From a virus: a stretch of DNA of 37,303 nt. Where the stretch lies: positions 1 through 37,303 of the IMG/VR virus record IMGVR_UViG_3300036832_000441; one strand, 5' to 3'. Position numbers and translations under genes: made by a program. This document shows, piece by piece, positions 26,555-32,075 of this stretch (within the stretch, counting starts at the first letter, position 1; the number at the start of each line of letters is the position of its first letter). The notes beneath the pieces were generated by a model. That model saw only the letters and a program-made list of their open reading frames with translations. It was not told where the DNA came from and did not search any database.

Positions 26555-26692
26555 GTGATCGGCACCTACCTGTTCCTGGCCGTCGTCCTCGCCGCCGCCG
26601 CCTGGGTGGTCAGGAAGCTGTGGAGCCACGACCGCGGCAGCGAGCGCATGGTAGACGCGCGCGACGCCGGCGGCCACGACGAGCACGCCTAG
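26555..26692 (+). CDS. Second small single-span membrane protein
   Basis: A 45-residue frame. GTG 26555 is the best start because the hydrophobic segment (IGTYLFLAVVLAAAAWVVR) then lies at the N-terminus, followed by a charged cytoplasmic tail (KLWSHDRGSERMVDARDAGG). A longer frame from 26510 would add a less natural stretch overlapping the upstream gene. Paired with the preceding membrane protein it may be a lysis-module partner. Confidence 0.5.
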   Translation: MIGTYLFLAVVLAAAAWVVRKLWSHDRGSERMVDARDAGGHDEHA

Positions 26693-26726
26693 GCGTGCTC
26701 GTAATCGTCATCAGCGAGATCGCGTC

Positions 26727-26969
26727 GTGAACGACGACGACGCACGTGAGCAGGAGGCGATCCACGAGGCGCTGCAGGCGCATCTCGATCTGGACGAGGG
26801 CGAAGTGCTGACCGGCTGGATCGTCGTCTACGAGCACCAGACGGTGGGCGACAAGGCGTCGGCCGGGCACGCCTACGGCCCGGCCGGGATGACGACCTGG
26901 CGTGCGCTCGGCCTCTGCGAGTGGGCGGCGCGGTTCACGCTCGCGCCGGATGAGGACGACGACGAGTGA
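26727..26969 (+). CDS. Small acidic hypothetical protein
   Basis: An 80-residue protein from GTG 26727 with acidic ends (NDDDAREQEAIHEALQAHLD, and APDEDDDE). The centre, VLTGWIVVYEHQTVGDKASA, resembles small phage proteins with a single beta-sheet found downstream of lysins. No function is known. It ends in a GTGA overlap with a very short frame. Confidence 0.6.
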   Translation: MNDDDAREQEAIHEALQAHLDLDEGEVLTGWIVVYEHQTVGDKASAGHAYGPAGMTTWRALGLCEWAARFTLAPDEDDDE

Positions 26970-27016
26970 ACGTCTGGACGCCCGAACGGCAGGCCGAAGC
27001 GTTCGAGCGCCTCTAG
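26966..27016 (+). CDS. Very short frame of 16 codons, possible remnant
   Basis: GTG 26966 overlaps the previous stop and encodes NVWTPERQAEAFERL before TAG 27014-27016. The overlap style and natural-looking peptide suggest either a tiny coupled peptide or the stub of a gene whose remainder was lost. Evidence is weak. Confidence 0.25.
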   Translation: MNVWTPERQAEAFERL

Positions 27017-27219
27017 CGACCAGTCGCACGGCCCGTACGAAATTCCCGCACCTTGCGTGACTGAACTCGACTCTTTCGATACGTTACGAACTGAGTCCTG
27101 CGCCGTGACGGTGCGGCGTAGTAGCTTCGGGCTCGCTGCAGGACAGACCCCTTCTGTTCCTAACAAGGTCGGCGAGCAGGCAAGGTCGACCGACTTCTGC
27201 GGCAGGAAGGTAGGCGGCA
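27017..27219 (+). promoter_or_regulatory. Non-coding control region before the helix-turn-helix gene
   Basis: 203 bp without a convincing gene and relatively A/T-rich around 27040-27090. A possible promoter is TTGCGT (27053-27058) with a TCGATA/TACGTT segment at 27076-27085. A small dyad CGCCG/CGGCG lies about 20 bp further on. The ribosome-binding site AGGAAGG (27204-27210) serves GTG 27220. Operators for a repressor would be expected here but no clear repeats are visible. Confidence 0.35.
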
Positions 27220-27687
27220 GTGACAAGGGCCCAAGCCCGCTCCGGCTCTGAGGTTGAGCACCTGCTAACCGCTGCGCTGCACCAGCAGCGGCTGACACCG
27301 GCCAAGGTCGCCGAGCTCGTCGGTTACTCCGAGGCGGCGGTGCGCCGCTGGGTCAGCGGCAAGGTGACGCCGCAAGACGCGCACGCCTACGCGCTCATCG
27401 ACCAGCTCGGCCTCGACGTCGCCGTGTTCATGGCCGCGGTCGCGGCCGACCGCGATCGCCGGCGGCGGTTCCGGCCTCCCGACGGCAAGGTGGTCGCGAT
27501 CATCGCCGCCGTGGTCGGGATCGGCGGCATCTCCGGCCTCAACCCGGCACATCAGCTCCGCGCGAGCCGGCCGGTCCCGTGCCCGTGCGCGCGGTCGACC
27601 ACGGTCGGCACCACGGTCGGCACGCTGAACAAGAAGAAGCGTGGCCTCGTGTTCGCCAGGCAGGGACGCGGAGGACGCCGCCGATGA
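27220..27687 (+). CDS. Helix-turn-helix regulator with a hydrophobic segment
   Basis: A 155-residue protein from GTG 27220. Residues about 24-50 (LTPAKVAELVGYSEAAVRRW) are a Cro/C1-type helix-turn-helix. A further helical region (ALIDQLGLDVAVFMAAVAAD) follows. About 90-107 (KVVAIIAAVVGIGGISGL) are hydrophobic enough for a membrane helix, and the rest is basic with a tandem TTVGT repeat coded by a 12-bp direct repeat. It is the best candidate for an immunity repressor, being the only isolated HTH gene upstream of the integration module, but the hydrophobic segment and basic tail are odd for a repressor. A 4-nt overlap links it to the next gene. Confidence 0.6.
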   Translation: MTRAQARSGSEVEHLLTAALHQQRLTPAKVAELVGYSEAAVRRWVSGKVTPQDAHAYALIDQLGLDVAVFMAAVAADRDRRRRFRPPDGKVVAIIAAVVGIGGISGLNPAHQLRASRPVPCPCARSTTVGTTVGTLNKKKRGLVFARQGRGGRRR

Positions 27688-28808
27688 AGACCGACACGGC
27701 CGCCTGCCCGTACTGCGGCAAGCCGATCCTGCTCGTCGCCGACGACGTCGGTGAGCCTGCGCCGGGCGGCTGGCTGCTCGGCTGGCCCGACCGCGACTGG
27801 GACTATCCGAGCTCGTACACGCGAGAGACCGAGGACCCGAACCAGCTCAAGACGTGGCTGCAGGCCGGAGGCGGCCTCGAAGACGGCGACGTCGTCGCCG
27901 TCGGGCCGATGACGATCGACGGCATCCCCGGCGGCCGCTCCTACATCACGCAACGGCTCAAGGGGGCGGGGGCGGACATCTACCTCGACCCGGAGACGGT
28001 GTTCGCCGGCGACAGCTCCGACAAGCTCGACACGTCCGTGTTCTCCAGCGTCTACCCCTGGTGCGAGGGCATCCGCCTCTACGGCGGCCAGATCGCCGGC
28101 GGCCGCCGTTCGGGTCTCGTGCTCGGCCCCTGGAACCCGAGCCAGCACGACCACTGTCGCGGCTTCCGCTGGTGGGGCGTCAAGATCCGCAACCAGGGAG
28201 CGGGCGCGATCTACTCCGGCGCCCTGCAGGGCGACGACGGCCGCTGGTACGGCTGCCGCGGCAACGACATCGACGCCGAGCACTACGACATCGGGCAGCT
28301 CGCCCAGCAGATCGACGTGCACGCGACCAAGGGGACCGGCGTCCACTCCGGCTACCTCGGCGGCACCCCCAACAACGACGACGTCCTCCCCGCCGGCGAG
28401 TTCTCCGACGACGACGGCCTGTACACGATCTACAGCCGCGACATCGACGAGTGCTTCGGCGACCTGCAGCTCGGGCAGAGCTTCCGCGGCCGCGTCTACG
28501 CGCGCGCCGAGAACCTCGGCGGCGTCTTCGGCAACGACGGCTACGAGTGCTCGCCCGTGATCACCATCTTCGACAACGGCCTCAACCCGAGCATGGCGCA
28601 GATCGAGACGGTCGAGGCGCGCGGGTTCGTCGCCGGGCCGATGGTGATGACCGAGTCGCTGGGGCACAAGGCCAGCGCCCCCGTCGTGCACCTCGGCCGC
28701 GGCAACGGCGCCACCTTGCAAGACCCGCTCGCCGCCGACTACTTCAACGCGCGCGGCGGCACCTACCAGGCCAACCCGCAGATCCTCTACGTCGACTGCA
28801 CGCCGTGA
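27684..28808 (+). CDS. Beta-helix protein with an N-terminal zinc half-site
   Basis: A 374-residue protein in an ATGA overlap with the regulator. It begins with CPYCGKPI, half of a zinc ribbon, then WPDRDWDYPSSYTRETEDPN. From about residue 50 it has the repeating short-strand pattern of a right-handed beta-helix (GDVVAVGPMTIDGIPGGRSY, CEGIRLYGGQIAGGRRSGLV, GFRWWGVKIRNQGAGAIYSG). No signal peptide is seen. Such folds occur in polysaccharide lyases and tailspikes, but this gene is outside the tail module. It could be a second receptor or depolymerase protein, or a lysogenically expressed cargo gene. No catalytic residues can be named. Confidence 0.6.
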   Translation: MKTDTAACPYCGKPILLVADDVGEPAPGGWLLGWPDRDWDYPSSYTRETEDPNQLKTWLQAGGGLEDGDVVAVGPMTIDGIPGGRSYITQRLKGAGADIYLDPETVFAGDSSDKLDTSVFSSVYPWCEGIRLYGGQIAGGRRSGLVLGPWNPSQHDHCRGFRWWGVKIRNQGAGAIYSGALQGDDGRWYGCRGNDIDAEHYDIGQLAQQIDVHATKGTGVHSGYLGGTPNNDDVLPAGEFSDDDGLYTIYSRDIDECFGDLQLGQSFRGRVYARAENLGGVFGNDGYECSPVITIFDNGLNPSMAQIETVEARGFVAGPMVMTESLGHKASAPVVHLGRGNGATLQDPLAADYFNARGGTYQANPQILYVDCTP

Positions 28809-29017
28809 GCGGCGACACGCTCCCGATCGAGCTGCTGCTCGCCGACGCGTTCGGCAGCCACGTCTACATGCTCGCCCGCTGCGGCCACTGCGCCGAAGCG
28901 CCCGACCCTGACCCGGCGCTGAGCGAGGCCGAGCTGCTCCCGTCGTTCGTCGACTGCCCCCAGTGCCACACCCGGCGCCGGGTGATCGGCTACGTCCCCA
29001 TCGAGGCCGTCCTATGA
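28805..29017 (+). CDS. Small zinc-ribbon protein
   Basis: GTG 28805 overlaps the beta-helix stop. The 70-residue product has two Cys pairs, CGHC (about 25-28) and CPQC (about 50-53), spaced like a zinc ribbon, in an otherwise acidic chain (EAPDPDPALSEAELLPSFVD). Function unknown; small ribbons of this kind may bind nucleic acid or protein. Confidence 0.6.
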   Translation: MSGDTLPIELLLADAFGSHVYMLARCGHCAEAPDPDPALSEAELLPSFVDCPQCHTRRRVIGYVPIEAVL

Positions 29018-29229
29018 CCCGCCTGGTGCAGGAGGACGCGTGGGTCGTGCAGGCGCGCGAGGTCGAGGAGCTGTCCGAGCGGAGGCTGTTCGCCGCGTTC
29101 GTGTACGCGAACGGCGGCCTGCGATTCGTGCCAGAGGAAGCCTTGCAGCTCGCGTCGGACGGCCGGCTCGAGCTCACCTACGACGCGGCCGAGAACGGAG
29201 TGCTCGTCTCCGCCAGGCTGCGCCCGTGA
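29014..29229 (+). CDS. Small hypothetical protein
   Basis: ATG 29014 overlaps the previous stop; 71 residues. The sequence WVVQAREVEELSERRLFAAF, then LRFVPEEALQLASDGRLELT, suggests a helix followed by a small beta-sheet. It ends the four-gene cluster that starts at 27220; hairpins follow. No family is recognised. Confidence 0.55.
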   Translation: MTRLVQEDAWVVQAREVEELSERRLFAAFVYANGGLRFVPEEALQLASDGRLELTYDAAENGVLVSARLRP

Positions 29230-29230
29230 C

Positions 29231-29263
29231 TCCGGGGCCCGGTTTCTGCGGCCCGGCCCCGGA
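29231..29263 (+). terminator. First hairpin between late cluster and integration module
   Basis: TCCGGGGCC (29231-29239) is the exact reverse complement of GGCCCCGGA (29255-29263). It starts just after the stop at 29229. There is no T-tract, so it is a weak or factor-assisted terminator, or an mRNA 3' stabiliser. Confidence 0.5.
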
Positions 29264-29269
29264 GGATCT

Positions 29270-29311
29270 GCTGGTCGGCCGCCACTCCCCCCCGGCGGCC
29301 GACCGGCCCCC
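29270..29311 (+). repeat. 42-bp hairpin element, copy 1
   Basis: GGTCGGCCGCC (29273-29283) and GGCGGCCGACC (29294-29304) form an 11-bp perfect stem around a C-rich loop. The whole 42 bp is the exact reverse complement of 36046-36087. This copy lacks the flanking A- and T-tracts that make the other copy a terminator. Confidence 0.85.
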
Positions 29312-29323
29312 CACCATGATCTT

Positions 29324-29373
29324 GAGCAGGCACGAGGGCGGGTGGCGTCTCCCGGGCGCCACCCGGCCTGCTC
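29324..29373 (+). terminator. Third hairpin, just before excisionase
   Basis: GAGCAGG (29324-29330) pairs with CCTGCTC (29367-29373), and inside it GGGTGGCG (29340-29347) pairs with CGCCACCC (29357-29364) around TCTCCCGGG. The outer stem ends five bases before ATG 29378, so it could also sequester the start of excisionase. No T-tract follows. Confidence 0.5.
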
Positions 29374-29377
29374 GCCT

Positions 29378-29662
29378 ATGACCGAGCGTCTGCTCAAGGC
29401 GCGTGAGGTCGCCGAGCTGCTCGGCCTGGAGTTGGCCACGGTCATGGATCGCTTCCAGTCCGGCGACCTACCGGGCTTCCGGCTGTACGGGCGCAAGGGC
29501 GCGCCGGTGCGGTTCCGGGCCTCGGAGATCGACGCCTGGCTGGACGAGCGTTGCCGCGTTAGGGTTGAGGGCGACAACGCACATGGCCCGGCACCGTCGA
29601 GACGGCCCGGGCCCGGCACGGGAGGTCAGTCCCACGCGTCGCAGACTCTACGAGGTGTCTGA
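29378..29662 (+). CDS. xis: Excisionase-like helix-turn-helix protein
   Basis: ATG 29378 is chosen because the conserved domain begins here: LLKAREVAELLGLELATVMD, then GFRLYGRKGAPVRFRASEID and AWLDE, a MerR-type winged helix (HTH_17) of recombination directionality factors. The remaining 35 residues are Pro/Gly/Arg-rich. It overlaps integrase by 1 nt (stop 29660-29662, ATG 29662). It probably binds attP/attL DNA and steers Int to excision. No Shine-Dalgarno sequence precedes it and a hairpin abuts its start, which suggests low or controlled expression. Confidence 0.75.
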   Translation: MTERLLKAREVAELLGLELATVMDRFQSGDLPGFRLYGRKGAPVRFRASEIDAWLDERCRVRVEGDNAHGPAPSRRPGPGTGGQSHASQTLRGV

Positions 29663-30780
29663 TGCCTGCTGAGCAGCAAGGCTCGGTGTTCACCATGCGC
29701 GACGGCAAGCGCAAGGGCATCCGCTGGGTCGAGGACGGGGAGCGCCAGCAGAAGTCGGGGTTTCGGTCGGCGACCGAGGCGAGGAAGTGGTGGCGCGACG
29801 AGATCGCGTCCCGGCTGAACGCCGGCGTCTCGACCAGGGAGCAGACGTTGGAGGAGTTCTTCGAGGAGTACCTGGCCACGCACGGCGGCGCCGACCGGAC
29901 GAAGGCGAAGCTGCGGGAGGACATGGCCTCCGCGATCGCCGTGTTCGGCGAGAAGACGCTCCGCGAGCTGGAGGGCGGGAAGGGCCAGATCACCGCCTGG
30001 CTGGCGGCGCAAGCGGAGACGTCGCGGGCCAGGAAGCTGCGGGCGGTCAAGCAGGTGCTCAAGGCCGCCGCCGACTGGGACCGGATGCTCCGCAACCCGG
30101 CCCAGGCGCTCAGCGCCGCCGAGGTCCGCGCCGAGGAGATCGAGCCGTTCTCCGACACGGCCGAGGTCGACGCGTTCGCGGAGGAGCTGCCGGTGCCGTG
30201 GGCGCAGCTCGTCGTCTTCGGCACCGAGACCGGCCTGCGCCCGGAGGAGTGGGCCGCGCTGGAGCGCCGGGACACGGACACCCGCGCCGGCGTCGTCTCG
30301 GTCGCCCGCACCTACACCGTGGCCGGTGGGCTCAAGCACTACGCCAAGACGAGCCGGTCGCGCCGGGTCGTGCCGCTGACCGACAGGGCGCTCCAGGCGC
30401 TCGACGAGCTCCCCGCCCGGATCGACACGCCGCTGCTGTGGTCGAACGCGAAGTACGGGCACACGCGAGGGCCGCGCGTCCACCTGAGCCTGCCGAACTT
30501 CCGCAACCGCATCTGGCGGCCCGGCCTGCAAGCGGCAGGTCTCCAGCGCAACGGGGCGATCTGGCTGCCGTCGCCGTACGCGATGCGGCACACGTTCGCG
30601 GCCTGGGCGCTGGAAGCGAGCTTCGACGCCTTCGAGCTGAGCAGGCTGATGGGCACGTCCGTGGCGATGATCGACAAGACCTACGGCCACCTCGTCCGCG
30701 ACCATGCCGAGCGTGCACGCGACAGGCTCAACCAGCGCCCCTCAATCGTGGTCGAAAAAACGGAAGAGGGCCGTGGCTGA
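29662..30780 (+). CDS. int: Tyrosine integrase
   Basis: A 372-residue site-specific recombinase. The N-terminal arm-binding part (about 1-55: KGIRWVEDGERQQKSGFRSA, then TEARKWWRDE) and the core-binding helices (about 60-145) precede the catalytic domain. R193 lies in TETGLRPEEWAAL, the beta-strand Lys is K229 (YAKTSRSRR), R309 lies in PYAMRHTFA, and the nucleophile is Y341 (DKTYGHL). The usual His of HxxR is Tyr306, and the H/W position after LMG is Thr332. It acts on the attP just downstream. The gene end holds the 17-bp A-tract repeat and overlaps the next start. Confidence 0.92.
   Translation: MPAEQQGSVFTMRDGKRKGIRWVEDGERQQKSGFRSATEARKWWRDEIASRLNAGVSTREQTLEEFFEEYLATHGGADRTKAKLREDMASAIAVFGEKTLRELEGGKGQITAWLAAQAETSRARKLRAVKQVLKAAADWDRMLRNPAQALSAAEVRAEEIEPFSDTAEVDAFAEELPVPWAQLVVFGTETGLRPEEWAALERRDTDTRAGVVSVARTYTVAGGLKHYAKTSRSRRVVPLTDRALQALDELPARIDTPLLWSNAKYGHTRGPRVHLSLPNFRNRIWRPGLQAAGLQRNGAIWLPSPYAMRHTFAAWALEASFDAFELSRLMGTSVAMIDKTYGHLVRDHAERARDRLNQRPSIVVEKTEEGRG
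30750..30766 (+). repeat. 17-bp A-tract repeat, copy 2
   Basis: An exact second copy of the sequence at 3457-3473. It lies in the last codons of integrase and supplies GGAAG upstream of GTG 30773. Confidence 0.85.
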
Positions 30781-31063
30781 CGCCCTCCCGCGTCGATCAG
30801 GGCTCGCTCTTGAATGGGTGGGTGTCCTTGTCGAGCGGCTGGGCTTGTGGGTGCAGCGGGTGGCCGCGGACGTGCAGTGGGGCACCGTGGCTGAGCCATC
30901 GATCACCTGCCCGCGCTGCGGCCGGACGTCGTACAACCCGAACGACATCCGAGAGGGCTACTGCGGCTACTGCCACGACTGGACGTCGGTGACGCCAGAA
31001 AAACGCCAGAACGTCTTGGGACCGGGCGACGTAGCCATGCGGCACGACCGAGGGGAATCGTGA
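30773..31063 (+). CDS. Zinc-ribbon protein overlapping the attP arm
   Basis: GTG 30773, after GGAAGAGGG, gives 96 residues and overlaps the int stop by 8 nt. After a hydrophobic helix (LALEWVGVLVERLGLWVQRV) it has a zinc ribbon: CPRCGRTSYNPNDIREGYCG, then YC, with pairs C..C and C..C. The C-terminal VTPEKRQN is coded by the left attP arm repeat, so this protein's end is shaped by the recombination site. Similar short ribbon proteins are common in actinobacterial phages; function unknown. Confidence 0.6.
   Translation: MADALPRRSGLALEWVGVLVERLGLWVQRVAADVQWGTVAEPSITCPRCGRTSYNPNDIREGYCGYCHDWTSVTPEKRQNVLGPGDVAMRHDRGES
30990..31012 (+). repeat. attP left arm repeat
   Basis: TGACGCCAGAAAAACGCCAG followed by AAC; matches 31247-31269 with a single A/C difference. 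Contains CGCCAGAA at 30993-31000 and 31004-31011, one helical turn apart. Confidence 0.8.
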
Positions 31064-31290
31064 GCAATCCCGCATGGCTAGCCCGGTTCCCGGGGTTCTC
31101 GCCTCGACCCGCCAGGGCTCGCCTTTCCGTCTGCCCCGCTTCACACGCGGGAGGTCGCTGGTTCGATCCCAGCCGCGCCCACTCCCCCGAAACACCTGCT
31201 AGGCCAGGGATTCCACGTGGAAAGGCGACCGCCGAGAAATCGGCGCTGACGCCAGAACAACGCCAGAACCTCCGGAGGCTGCTGCGATGA
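31060..31290 (+). CDS. Possible small frame spanning attP
   Basis: GTG 31060 overlaps the upstream stop as GTGA after GAGGGGA, and the stop overlaps the next ATG, which is how real genes here are joined. However, its middle is read through a tRNA fragment (GGRWFDPSRAHSPE is the usual nonsense translation of a T-arm), and its end (ALTPEQRQN) comes from the right arm repeat. If translated, integration would replace its N- or C-terminal part. More likely non-coding. Confidence 0.25.
   Translation: MSNPAWLARFPGFSPRPARARLSVCPASHAGGRWFDPSRAHSPETPARPGIPRGKATAEKSALTPEQRQNLRRLLR
31135..31181 (+). tRNA. 3' half of tRNA-Val(CAC), attP core
   Basis: CCCGC-TTCACAC-GCGGG (31135-31151) forms an anticodon arm with anticodon CAC (31142-31144). 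Variable bases AGGTC follow, then a T-arm GCTGG-TTCGATC-CCAGC (31157-31173), the 3' acceptor strand CGCGCCC, and discriminator A31181. No D-arm or 5' acceptor strand (expected GGGCGCG) lies upstream, so this is a partial gene, as in attP cores that match a host tRNA 3' end. Confidence 0.85.
31247..31269 (+). repeat. attP right arm repeat
   Basis: TGACGCCAGAACAACGCCAG followed by AAC; second copy of the arm repeat, 257 bp to the right of the first, on the other side of the tRNA core. Confidence 0.8.
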
Positions 31291-31415
31291 CGAAGGCGCA
31301 GCGGATCGCGCTCGATCACGTCGCGCTGCTCGCCGAGGAGTGCGCTCATCCGAGGCACGCGTCGATGACGCCGCTCGGCTCGCTCGTCTTGAGCGTGAAC
31401 GCGGGCTATGAGTGA
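31287..31415 (+). CDS. Small hypothetical protein (42 aa)
   Basis: ATG 31287 has CCGGAGG (31271-31277) well placed upstream. The peptide MTKAQRIALDHVALLAEECA, then HPRHASMTPLGSLVLSVNAG, looks natural and is the first frame after attP. No family is recognised. It may be the first gene of the early operon. Confidence 0.45.
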   Translation: MTKAQRIALDHVALLAEECAHPRHASMTPLGSLVLSVNAGYE

Positions 31416-31463
31416 CTGCAGCTCAACTTCGGCGGGCCGGTCTGGCACGCAAGCGGATGCGGC

Positions 31464-31739
31464 ATGAGCTACGGCACGTCACGGGTGATCGCGCTGCGAG
31501 CGCTCGACGGTGTCGGCGACGCGACCCTCGGCGAGTGGGAGCAGAAGGGCACGTACCCGATCCTGCACGTGCGGCGACGGCTGTCGGCAGCCGAGCAGAC
31601 GAGGTACGGCCTCAACGTCCGCGACATACGCGGCACGCGGGAAGAGCGGGAGCGGCTCGCGGCGCTGTCCGCGGCCGTGCCCGGCCTCGCGTCGCACCCG
31701 GAGATCTGGAGGCAGTTCGACGAAGGAGGTGGACGATGA
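31464..31739 (+). CDS. Small protein sharing the C-terminal module of the first ParB-like protein
   Basis: A 91-residue protein from ATG 31464 (no strong ribosome-binding site). Residues about 36-81 (VRRRLSAAEQTRYGLNVRDI to GLASHPEI) are nearly the same as the end of the protein at 54-905. The N-terminal 35 residues (SRVIALRALDGVGDATLGEW) are unrelated to it. Stop overlaps the next ATG. The shared module must be a functional unit or a recent recombination tract; it has no known name that I recognise. Confidence 0.6.
   Translation: MSYGTSRVIALRALDGVGDATLGEWEQKGTYPILHVRRRLSAAEQTRYGLNVRDIRGTREERERLAALSAAVPGLASHPEIWRQFDEGGGR
31569..31706 (+). repeat. 138-bp duplicated segment, copy 2
   Basis: Ungapped counterpart of 744-881, in frame. 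The 5' part is identical and the 3' part has drifted. Confidence 0.9.
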
Positions 31740-32059
31740 GCGAAGCAGGGTTCACCGAGGCAGAGCGGCGAGAGATGCTCGACGAGCTTGCGGTCATCGG
31801 AGCAAAGGCCGAGCAGATACGTGCCGAGCTCGTGAGCGGCGAGTACGGGGATTACGACGAGCCTGCCGGCGAGGACCTCATCGCGGCGTTCCACCGTGCC
31901 GACCCCACGCTCGGAGTGCGGATCGACGCGCTCGCCGACCTGCGCGCTGCAGGAGCACTAGGCGGCGGCGACGTGACCGTCCGCGACGCCGCGGACATCC
32001 TGCTCCGCATGACCAACGTCCTGCTGCCTACGTGGCGCGAGGACATCAGGAACGAGTGA
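31736..32059 (+). CDS. Early-region hypothetical protein
   Basis: ATG 31736 follows AAGGAGGTGG and overlaps the previous stop; the upstream part of this frame is not coding. The 107-residue product has an N-terminal helix (FTEAERREMLDELAVIGAKA, then EQIRAELVSGEY) and a C-terminal helical part (DVTVRDAADILLRMTNVLLP). No family is recognised; probably an early phage protein. Confidence 0.6.
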   Translation: MSEAGFTEAERREMLDELAVIGAKAEQIRAELVSGEYGDYDEPAGEDLIAAFHRADPTLGVRIDALADLRAAGALGGGDVTVRDAADILLRMTNVLLPTWREDIRNE

Positions 32060-32075
32060 CCGAGAGGAGGACGAG

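Larger units (their letters stand above)
30990..31269 (+). other. attP: Phage attachment site (attP)
   Basis: Downstream of int lies a 3' half of a tRNA gene (31135-31181) flanked by two 23-bp direct repeats, 30990-31012 and 31247-31269, differing at one base. Each repeat holds two CGCCAGAA units 11 bp apart, the layout of integrase arm-type sites. Integration at the 3' end of a tRNA gene restores the host tRNA, a known strategy of tyrosine integrases. Phage genes continue on both sides, so the site is unrecombined. Confidence 0.8.

Noticed and set aside
27057-27251. 64-codon plus-strand frame in the control region
   Set aside because: It overlaps the ribosome-binding site and start of the helix-turn-helix gene, has no ribosome-binding site, and its peptide resembles nothing.
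27552-29177. 541-codon minus-strand frame opposite the beta-helix gene
   Set aside because: Composition is repetitive Val/Asp/Arg/Ala with no fold-like pattern, and the plus strand carries a tight chain of overlapping genes with ribosome-binding sites.
31105-31181. Complete tRNA gene
   Set aside because: Only the anticodon arm, T-arm and 3' acceptor strand are present; no D-arm or matching 5' acceptor strand precedes them.
31060-31290. Frame through attP as a definite gene
   Set aside because: Despite GTGA/ATGA overlaps, most of its codons come from a tRNA fragment and an integrase-arm repeat; kept only as a low-confidence entry.
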